The notes below the pieces were generated by a model. It was not told where the DNA came from. It was given only the letters and a program-made list of their open reading frames with translations, and made no database searches. 14,734 nt of DNA from CAYSYH01 sp964435455 (GTDB lineage Bacteria > Patescibacteriota > WWE3 > 2-01-FULL-39-13 > JAACPI01). Position numbers and translations under genes: made by a program. Shown here one piece after another: positions 7,680 to 13,637 of this stretch (positions are counted from its first letter, which is position 1; each line of letters starts with the position of its first letter). The DNA is taken from assembly GCA_964435455.1 (NCBI GenBank), contig CAYSYH010000014.1, forward strand, positions 1 to 14,734, read 5' to 3'.

Positions 7680-8669
7680 TTATAAAAAATTTTGAATATT
7701 TTTAATATGTTCTTGTAATGTTTTTGCATAATGTGTTTCACCATTTAAATCTGTCAAATAGTAAAAATATTCTGTTTCTTTTGGTTCTATTACTGCCTTT
7801 ATAGATTTAAGCGAGGGGTTGCATATAGGAGTTGGAGGTAGTCCAACTTTACCTCTAGTATTGTATTCACCCCCTTCTTCTTTAAGATCTTTTATAGTTA
7901 AGTTTTTTTTCCAAAAATAAGATTTGCAATTTTTTTCAATACATTCTTTTATAAATGTTTTTGATTTTTTTTGAGCTATACCATATTGACTTGTAGCATC
8001 TGCATCTAAAGGCAAATTATTTTTATACCTTTTAATGAGTATTCCCGCAATAATTTTTTTATCAATATCTTTTTTGGCTTCCCTTTCTACAATAGACGCA
8101 AGTATAAGTATTTCTTTTTCGCTTAAATTTGATTTATTTAGAATATTCTTAGTTTTTTTTATGAACGTTTGTGTTTGAATATCCACTATTTTTATAGGGG
8201 TTGTGTTTGAATCTATAGAGTAAGTATCTGGGTATAACTTTCCTATAAAAGGTTTTGCTTTTTTATAATATTCTTTTGCAAAGCTTTCTCCTTTTATTTT
8301 CTTTAGTTCTAAAGCGTTTTCCTCAACCGTCCATCCTTCTAAAAATGTAATTTTTTCTTCAAAAGATCCGTTTTTTAAATTTTTAATAGCCAGTATAAAT
8401 GGTGTGTTTTTGTTTATTATATATTTTCCTGCATGTATTTCTAAATCTCTATTAAGCAAAAAGTATAGAAGGACTAATTTTTGTTCACTTGTGCTTATAG
8501 AATAATTTTTAAATACTTTTTTTATTGCTTGTTTTTTAGAAGTTCCCGGATTTATTGTTATAACGAATTTTTCATTATTTTTTTTATTAATCAATTTATT
8601 TGTGTAGAATCCTAAAAACCCTACTAAAATAAAAATTAAAATAAAAATAATAGTTATTTTTTTTAACAT
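7680..8669 (-). CDS. mltG: Endolytic peptidoglycan transglycosylase MltG (YceG-like)
   Basis: A 329-residue MltG. One N-terminal membrane anchor (about 5-22, rich in Ile/Phe/Leu after MLKK) puts the rest outside the cytoplasmic membrane. Family motifs are in order: FLEGWTVEE (109-117), KLYPDTYSI (144-152), ASIVERE (191-197) with the probable catalytic Glu195 (E. coli E218 equivalent, from memory), LPLDADATSQYG (219-230), EYNTRGKVGLPPTPICNP (268-285), and a C-terminal segment with Thr-His and EH residues (306-321). MltG cleaves nascent glycan strands and is thought to set their length. The length fits the family. The ATG has no Shine-Dalgarno but a TGATAAAAT box ends 7 nt before it, so the mRNA could be leaderless. 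It lies 26 bp after the methyltransferase gene and 129 bp before rpoB. Confidence 0.95.
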   Translation of the reverse strand: MLKKITIIFILIFILVGFLGFYTNKLINKKNNEKFVITINPGTSKKQAIKKVFKNYSISTSEQKLVLLYFLLNRDLEIHAGKYIINKNTPFILAIKNLKNGSFEEKITFLEGWTVEENALELKKIKGESFAKEYYKKAKPFIGKLYPDTYSIDSNTTPIKIVDIQTQTFIKKTKNILNKSNLSEKEILILASIVEREAKKDIDKKIIAGILIKRYKNNLPLDADATSQYGIAQKKSKTFIKECIEKNCKSYFWKKNLTIKDLKEEGGEYNTRGKVGLPPTPICNPSLKSIKAVIEPKETEYFYYLTDLNGETHYAKTLQEHIKNIQNFL

Positions 8670-8676
8670 TCGTTTA

Positions 8677-8685
8677 ATTTTATCA
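8677..8685 (-). promoter_or_regulatory. Extended -10 immediately upstream of mltG
   Basis: TGATAAAAT (TGn plus TAAAAT, 5/6 to TATAAT) ends 7 nt before the mltG ATG, so transcription would start at or next to the A of ATG. No good -35 is visible at 16-18 nt; the TGn element could compensate. It fits a leaderless mltG transcript but could also be chance in AT-rich DNA. Confidence 0.45.
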
Positions 8686-8695
8686 TATACTGTTT

Positions 8696-9391
8696 TTATT
8701 TAAGTTTCTTTAATATTAAATAATAATTTAAATTTCTTTCTTTACCTTCGTTTTCAAAAACTCTTTCAATTTTTAAACTTTTTAGTTTTTTTACCAAGTT
8801 TACAATATCTTTTTCGGTATATTTTATATATGTCCTTAAATCTTTACTGTTTTGCCATTTTAATAAAAATATACTATTACCTTTTAATTTTTTATATTTA
8901 AGCTTATTAAATTTATCCTTATTTTTATAGATTTGCCAAAAGCTTATAAATAACAATCCATTAATGTTTAACCTGTTTTGTATTTTTGATAGTAATTTGT
9001 TTAAATATTTTTTTTCTAAATGATGGGATACTCCAAAAAGTGTAATTATATCGTATTTATCATTAATTTCTATTTTTTTTGTTATATCTATTATTTTAAA
9101 TCTTGCTTTTGTATCGTGCTTATTTATTTTTTTTGCTTCTTTAATTAGCTTTGAAGAAAAATCCCACCCTTCATATTCAATATCTATATTACGCTTAACC
9201 AAGAAACTCAAAAATCTAGCGTTACCGCAGCCTAAGTCTAATATTTTTATGTCTTTTTTTTGTTTTTTCATATTTTTAATGTACGGTAATAAGGTTTCCC
9301 ATCCTTTCCACGGGCTAACTCTAGTTTTAGAGAAATTCTTATATTGTTTATTGTAAAAATTTTTATTTATCCTATTTATAATATCTTGCAT
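8696..9391 (-). CDS. Trm9/ALKBH8-like tRNA wobble-uridine (cm5U34) methyltransferase, predicted
   Basis: A 231-residue class I SAM-dependent methyltransferase. Motif I is LDLGCGNARF (51-60), the acidic residue ending strand 2 is D77, and HH (123-124) occurs in LFGVSHHL. The family hint is outside these generic motifs: FSKTRVSPW (20-28) matches the F-S-x-T-R-x-x-P-W signature before motif I in yeast Trm9 and human ALKBH8, HH is followed by a leader to an FW (151-152) like the Trm9 CWA, SIFLLKW (173-179) resembles its DVFVPW, and a YxxY-type segment and terminal EGKERNLNYYLIL align to the Trm9 C-terminus. Trm9 methylates the carboxymethyl group on U34 of tRNA to give mcm5U. It is divergent from elp3, which makes the cm5U precursor. 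Yeast Trm9 needs Trm112; none is seen here. A different small-molecule substrate remains possible. Confidence 0.72.
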   Translation of the reverse strand: MQDIINRINKNFYNKQYKNFSKTRVSPWKGWETLLPYIKNMKKQKKDIKILDLGCGNARFLSFLVKRNIDIEYEGWDFSSKLIKEAKKINKHDTKARFKIIDITKKIEINDKYDIITLFGVSHHLEKKYLNKLLSKIQNRLNINGLLFISFWQIYKNKDKFNKLKYKKLKGNSIFLLKWQNSKDLRTYIKYTEKDIVNLVKKLKSLKIERVFENEGKERNLNYYLILKKLK

Positions 9392-9394
9392 TTT

Positions 9395-9423
9395 TTTGAA
9401 TTTGCCAATTTTAAGATTATAAT
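9395..9423 (+). promoter_or_regulatory. elp3 promoter, overlapping a symmetric -10 shared with the methyltransferase gene
   Basis: On the plus strand TTGAAT (9396-9401), a 16-nt spacer and a perfect TATAAT (9418-9423) lie upstream of elp3, whose ATG is 10 nt further, leaving a leader of only about 3-4 nt. The -10 is part of ATTATAAT (9416-9423), which is its own reverse complement, so the minus strand also carries TATAAT (9416-9421), placing a start near 9409 for the methyltransferase gene. The minus-strand -35 is poor. Confidence 0.6.
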
Positions 9424-9433
9424 TTTTATTACT

Positions 9434-11170
9434 ATGAAAAAGTATAAGCTAAATTTACGGGAAAACCAAAATACTTTGAAAATCTTAATTAAGCATTTAT
9501 CTTGCAAAAAAATGTCTTTTAAGAATATTGAAAAACTTCTACGGAAGTATCCTAGAAATGATGGCGGTATGTTTTCTAAATCTCAAGTTTTATATGCTTA
9601 TAAAATGTTGAGTTTGCAAAATAAAATATCTTTAAACAAGTCCGAACAAAAATATTTTCATGAAAATATAAAAATGAAATATATTCGTTCTTTATCTGGC
9701 GTAGTTCCAGTTGCTGTTCTGACCAAGCCTTTTCCTTGCCCGGGTAAATGCATTTTTTGTCCTAATGATATAAAAATGCCAAAGAGTTACTTAAGTAGCG
9801 AACCTGGAGCCCAAAGGGCGTATGTTCATAAGTTTGATCCCTATTTACAAACTTATAACAGGCTTGTCGCTTTGAAAAATATTGGTCATAAAGTGCAAAA
9901 AATAGAGTTGATTATATTGGGAGGTACATGGTCCAGTTACCCCAAAGATTATCAAATGTGGTTTATTAAACGATGTTTTGATGCTATGAATGATTTTACA
10001 AATGATTCTGATTTTATAAAAATAAGAAAAAAAAAAGATGAATCTTTTGAGGAGCGAATAAAACAAATATTGCCAAAAAACAAAACTTATAACTTAGCTG
10101 TGTCCAAAAATATTTTATTTAATGTACGTGAACATTCAACTATAGAAAGTCTAAATAAAGCACATAAAAAAAATGAATTTGCCTTTTCTAGATGTGTAGG
10201 TTTAGTTATTGAAACACGCCCTGATGTTATTAATGAAGAGGAAGCTATTTGGCTGCGTAGACTAGGGGTTACAAAGGTTCAATTAGGGGTGCAAAGTACT
10301 TCTAGCCGTATATTGAAGCTTAATAAAAGGGGTCATACTCTAAAAGATTCTGAGAAGGCTGTTAATATTTTACGTAAAGCAGGATTTAAAATTCATTTAC
10401 ATTGGATGTGTAATTTATATGGTTCCACCCCCGAAAAGGATAAAAGAGATTTTAAAAAAATCTTTTTAAATACCTCTTTACGCCCTGATGAGTTAAAAGT
10501 TTACCCTTGCTCTCTTGTATCGGGTACTGAATTAGTTGGGTATTATAAACGGGGACTTTGGAAACCTTATTCTTCTAAAGAGTTATTGAATATTTTAAGT
10601 TTTAGTTATATTAATACTCCTAGATATTGTAGAATAAGCCGTATGATAAGAGATATTCCCTCTACCGATATACTAGTTGGTAATAAAAAAACAAATTTCA
10701 GACAACTTGTAGAAAAAAATATAAAAAACCACAATATAGTAGAAATAAGAAGTAGAGAAATTAAAGGATCTTCTTTTAACCGTAAAGATATAAAATTTAA
10801 GTCCACATTTTATAAAACCGGTGTTTCCAAAGAATATTTTTTAGAATATATTTTACCCGACAATACCTTATTAGGTTTTTTAAGGTTATCTTTACCTTTT
10901 AATTGTAGTAAAAGTATCGTTTCAGAATTAAACAATAGTGCGATTATAAGAGAGGTACACATATATGGTCCTTCCTTAGGTATTTCTTCTGAGGAGAGAA
11001 GTGTACAACATTTAGGTTTAGGTACAAAGTTGATACAAAAAGCCCAGGATATTTCAAAGAAGAAAGGCTATTATAAAATCTCTGTTATATCTTCTGTTGG
11101 TACTAGAGAATATTATAGAAAATTAGGTTTTAAAGATGGTAATTTATATCAATTTAAAATCCTAATATAA
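9434..11170 (+). CDS. elp3: Elp3-type radical SAM / GNAT tRNA U34 carboxymethylation enzyme
   Basis: A 578-residue Elp3. The radical SAM domain has C102, C106 and C109 (CPGKCIFC), then KSYLSSEPGAQRA (117-129), GGTWSSYP (163-170), CVGLVIETRPD (254-264), VQLGVQS (282-288), NKRGH (297-301), KVYPCSLVSGTEL (355-367) and RMIRDIPS (403-410). The C-terminal GNAT domain has the acetyl-CoA loop QHLGLGTKL (525-533) and GTREYYRKLGF (556-566). Archaeal and bacterial Elp3 alone make cm5U34 in tRNA from acetyl-CoA and SAM. Oddities: the first cysteine spacing is CX3CX2C, the canonical zinc cluster (CxCxxC before RE) is replaced by IVEIRSREI (435-443), and about 40 extra residues lie around 191-235. The ATG at 9434 was chosen over an in-frame ATG at 9344 because it follows the promoter and avoids overlap with the divergent gene. 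Confidence 0.93.
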   Translation: MKKYKLNLRENQNTLKILIKHLSCKKMSFKNIEKLLRKYPRNDGGMFSKSQVLYAYKMLSLQNKISLNKSEQKYFHENIKMKYIRSLSGVVPVAVLTKPFPCPGKCIFCPNDIKMPKSYLSSEPGAQRAYVHKFDPYLQTYNRLVALKNIGHKVQKIELIILGGTWSSYPKDYQMWFIKRCFDAMNDFTNDSDFIKIRKKKDESFEERIKQILPKNKTYNLAVSKNILFNVREHSTIESLNKAHKKNEFAFSRCVGLVIETRPDVINEEEAIWLRRLGVTKVQLGVQSTSSRILKLNKRGHTLKDSEKAVNILRKAGFKIHLHWMCNLYGSTPEKDKRDFKKIFLNTSLRPDELKVYPCSLVSGTELVGYYKRGLWKPYSSKELLNILSFSYINTPRYCRISRMIRDIPSTDILVGNKKTNFRQLVEKNIKNHNIVEIRSREIKGSSFNRKDIKFKSTFYKTGVSKEYFLEYILPDNTLLGFLRLSLPFNCSKSIVSELNNSAIIREVHIYGPSLGISSEERSVQHLGLGTKLIQKAQDISKKKGYYKISVISSVGTREYYRKLGFKDGNLYQFKILI

Positions 11171-11204
11171 CCATATAAAGAGGGTAGAAAATTTTTTTAT
11201 TAGT

Positions 11205-11212
11205 TATAGAAT
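11205..11212 (+). promoter_or_regulatory. -10-like box immediately upstream of comM
   Basis: TATAGAAT contains TAGAAT (11207-11212), ending 7 nt before the GTG start of comM, with TAGAAA (11185-11190) 16 nt upstream as a weak -35. No Shine-Dalgarno is present. This spacing again fits a leaderless message; the box itself is only a moderate match. Confidence 0.35.
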
Positions 11213-11219
11213 AAACTTA

Positions 11220-12743
11220 GTGGCATTATCAAAAGTTTTTACAGGTACTATTATAGGTTTAGAACCTATTTTAGTAACGTGCGAAATTAATATAGAAAAC
11301 AGAGGTTTCCCAAAGTTTACATTGGTTGGTTTACCATCCAAAGAAGTTGAAGAATCTAAATTGCGTATAAGATCTGCTTTAATAAATAGTGGATATGACT
11401 TTCCTCAGCATAAAATAACCGTAAATTTGGCTCCTGCTAATATTCCAAAAAAAGGGTCTTTGTATGATTTACCTATAGCTGTAGCTATATTAAAAGCTAC
11501 TGGTCAAATAACCGCGGACTTAAGTTCCAAACTTTTTATGGGAGAACTTTCTTTAGATGGAGGTATAAGGGCTGTACATGGATCTATAGTACTAAGCGAC
11601 TTGTGTAAAAAAGGTATGACATATCTATATTTGCCCAAGGAAAATCATATAGAAGCCTCTTTAATAACAAAAATGCATATTAAATCTGTAAAAAGTTTAA
11701 GGGAACTAGTTAGACACTTAGAAGGTATAGAATTTATTTATAATACACCTAAGGTGACTTTTAAAAACGATATTTCTTACGATGTTTTATTGGACGATAT
11801 ACAAGAACAAGAGCATGCAAAAAGAGCGTTAATTATTTCTGCTGCTGGAGCCCATAATTTAGCTCTAACTGGTCCTCCTGGTACTGGGAAAAGTATGCTA
11901 GCTAAAGCTTTACAATCTATATTACCTCCTTTAACTAAAGAGGAACAAAGAGAAGTTTTAAAAATAAGATCAGTTGTAGATTTAGTAACAAAAGATGTTT
12001 TGGTTAGACCTTTTAGATCTCCCCACCATACTATTTCTAAAGTGGGTTTAATTGGTGGCGGTTCTAATATACGTCCAGGGGAAATAACTTTAGCTCACAG
12101 AGGTATTCTTTTTATGGATGAGTTTAATGAATATCCTAGGTCTATAATTGAATCTTTAAGACAACCTTTAGAAGATAAAAAAATAACTATATCCAGAGCT
12201 TCAGGTTCTGTTTCTTTTCCTGCATCTTTTACCTTAATTGTTGCTAATAATCCTTGTCCTTGTGGTTATTTAAATAGTACTATTAAACCTTGTACTTGTT
12301 CTTATTCAGAGATAAAGCGGTATCAAAAGAGAATTTCTGGACCTATTTGGGATCGTATAGATATGTATGTTAGTATGAAAGAGTTTAAAACATCAAAAAT
12401 ATCTTTAAAAGCCAAAAAAGGTAAGAGGGTCAATGAGCTGACTAAAAAAGCAAGAAATTTAGTATTTGTGGCTAGGGAAAAACAATTAAAAAGATATAAA
12501 AAAGAATTTTATAAAACTAATGCTGAACAAGGTAATAAAGCCATATTAAAATATGCAAAGTTATCTCCTGAGTCAAAAGAGACTTTAAAAAGATCTACTG
12601 ATATGCTAGGGCTATCCCCTAGAGGTTATTTTAAAATAATAAAAGTAGCGCGCACTATTGCCGATTTAGATGCCTCTGACGTTGTGGAAGTTAATCATAT
12701 TTTAGAGGCTTTAAGTTATAGAAATAATACCCAAAATAAATAG
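11220..12743 (+). CDS. comM: ComM/YifB family Mg-chelatase-like AAA+ ATPase
   Basis: A 507-residue protein with the complete YifB/ComM layout: N-terminal ChlI-like fold domain (about 1-170; FTLVGLPSKEVEESKLRIRSA starts at 33 and NLAPANIPKKGS is 69-80), AAA+ domain with Walker A GPPGTGKS (218-225), FRSPHHT (265-271), Walker B ILFMDEF (296-302), a probable zinc site C346-x-C348 and C358-x-C360, and a C-terminal Mg-chelatase-type domain with LSPRGYFKIIKVARTIADL (465-483). In Vibrio and Haemophilus ComM is a hexameric helicase promoting branch migration during integration of transformed DNA; orthologues are widespread beyond known naturally competent species. Start is GTG at 11220: it gives the usual MALSKVFTGT-type N-terminus. 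It follows elp3 after 49 bp on the same strand; a shared transcript is possible. Its TAG stop abuts the secF stop. Confidence 0.95.
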   Translation: MALSKVFTGTIIGLEPILVTCEINIENRGFPKFTLVGLPSKEVEESKLRIRSALINSGYDFPQHKITVNLAPANIPKKGSLYDLPIAVAILKATGQITADLSSKLFMGELSLDGGIRAVHGSIVLSDLCKKGMTYLYLPKENHIEASLITKMHIKSVKSLRELVRHLEGIEFIYNTPKVTFKNDISYDVLLDDIQEQEHAKRALIISAAGAHNLALTGPPGTGKSMLAKALQSILPPLTKEEQREVLKIRSVVDLVTKDVLVRPFRSPHHTISKVGLIGGGSNIRPGEITLAHRGILFMDEFNEYPRSIIESLRQPLEDKKITISRASGSVSFPASFTLIVANNPCPCGYLNSTIKPCTCSYSEIKRYQKRISGPIWDRIDMYVSMKEFKTSKISLKAKKGKRVNELTKKARNLVFVAREKQLKRYKKEFYKTNAEQGNKAILKYAKLSPESKETLKRSTDMLGLSPRGYFKIIKVARTIADLDASDVVEVNHILEALSYRNNTQNK

Positions 12744-12755
12744 TTACTTATTTTT
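12733..12755. terminator. Possible weak bidirectional terminator between comM and secF
   Basis: AAAATAA (12733-12739) and TTATTTT (12748-12754) could pair as a 7-bp stem around an 8-nt loop, flanked by T-rich sequence on the right. It spans both convergent stop codons. All pairs are A-U, so the hairpin would be unstable; this is a candidate only. Confidence 0.2.
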
Positions 12756-13637
12756 CCTCTTTATTAAGAATTTTTTTATATCGTAATAAGATGTAGCTGC
12801 TATAAAGGGTGAACTATATGTTCCCAATATAACTCCTATAAGTAACGCCGTAGAGAACCAAAATAAATCACCATTTACAAAAATTGCTAGAGAAAATAAA
12901 GCAATTATACTAGTTATGGAATTATTGATGGATCTAACAAACACATTAGATACCGCTTTATTTATAGTTTCTTTTAATACCTCTAAATTATCTGCTTTTT
13001 GCTTTTTTTTAATTTTTCTTATTTCATCAAATATTACTATAGTATCATATAAGCTAAATGATAATAATGTTAAAATTGCTGTAACTATTAATAGGTTTAC
13101 CTCGGCATTAAAAAAATAGGAAAATATTGCAAATATTCCTATTAATACTACTACATCGTGTAACATTGCTATAATAGCTGCTGTACTACTTAATATTTCT
13201 CCAAAACTTTTCCATACAAATAAAAATATAACCGTGATTGATAATATAACCGCTATTAAGGTTTTATTGATTAATTCTTTTCCCACACTTGGTTCTACAA
13301 CTATCAAATCTTCTAACATAAAACTAGGGTATTTTTGCTTTAAATTGCTTTGTATTTGTTTTATTTGATTATTAGGTATACTTTTTGATATTTTAACTGT
13401 TGTAGTTGATTTGTTTGTTTTAATATTTATTACTGTTGTTTCATCTTTTATTATATTTTTAATTATTTTATATATTTGTTCTTTTGAACTATTATTTACT
13501 TTAAAAGATATAGTTGTACCTCCTGTAAACTCTGTAGAAAATTTCATTCCATGTTTGTATATAAAGAACATACCTAAAAATATTATTAATAACGAAAGTG
13601 TGTAGGATATTAATCTTATTTTAATTATATTTATCAT
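12744..13637 (-). CDS. secF: Protein translocase subunit SecF
   Basis: A 297-residue SecF, partner of SecD in the membrane complex that uses the proton gradient to help pull proteins out after SecYEG transport. A first membrane helix (about 8-27) is followed by an extracytoplasmic domain beginning TEFTGGTT (35-42), where most SecF have DFTGG, then five hydrophobic segments: 127-143, 151-175, 180-205, 236-255 and 260-283. VEPSVGKEL (114-122) precedes TM2, and SLYDTIVIFDEIR (195-207) contains Asp198, equivalent to the proton-pathway Asp in SecDF (Asn before it is Tyr here). Arg235 in VRSINNSIT matches another conserved transport residue. The ATG overlaps the secD stop in ATGA, so the two are translationally coupled. 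No Shine-Dalgarno is present. Confidence 0.96.
   Translation of the reverse strand: MINIIKIRLISYTLSLLIIFLGMFFIYKHGMKFSTEFTGGTTISFKVNNSSKEQIYKIIKNIIKDETTVINIKTNKSTTTVKISKSIPNNQIKQIQSNLKQKYPSFMLEDLIVVEPSVGKELINKTLIAVILSITVIFLFVWKSFGEILSSTAAIIAMLHDVVVLIGIFAIFSYFFNAEVNLLIVTAILTLLSFSLYDTIVIFDEIRKIKKKQKADNLEVLKETINKAVSNVFVRSINNSITSIIALFSLAIFVNGDLFWFSTALLIGVILGTYSSPFIAATSYYDIKKFLIKRKNK

Noticed and set aside
7562..7744. Minus-strand 60-codon frame overlapping the end of mltG and the rpoB leader
   Set aside because: It would run through the rpoB promoter, overlaps the conserved MltG C-terminus in another frame, and is Lys/Ile/Phe-rich low-complexity sequence.
9344..9433. Longer elp3 N-terminus from the in-frame ATG at 9344
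   Set aside because: It would overlap the start of the divergent methyltransferase gene and include the promoter; the added residues are hydrophobic low-complexity sequence unlike Elp3. ATG at 9434 is preferred.
13634..13636. Recoded TGA (Gly) as in Gracilibacteria/SR1
   Set aside because: TGA ends secD exactly where the family ends and in an ATGA overlap with secF; all large genes read through normally with TGG for Trp and no internal TGA.
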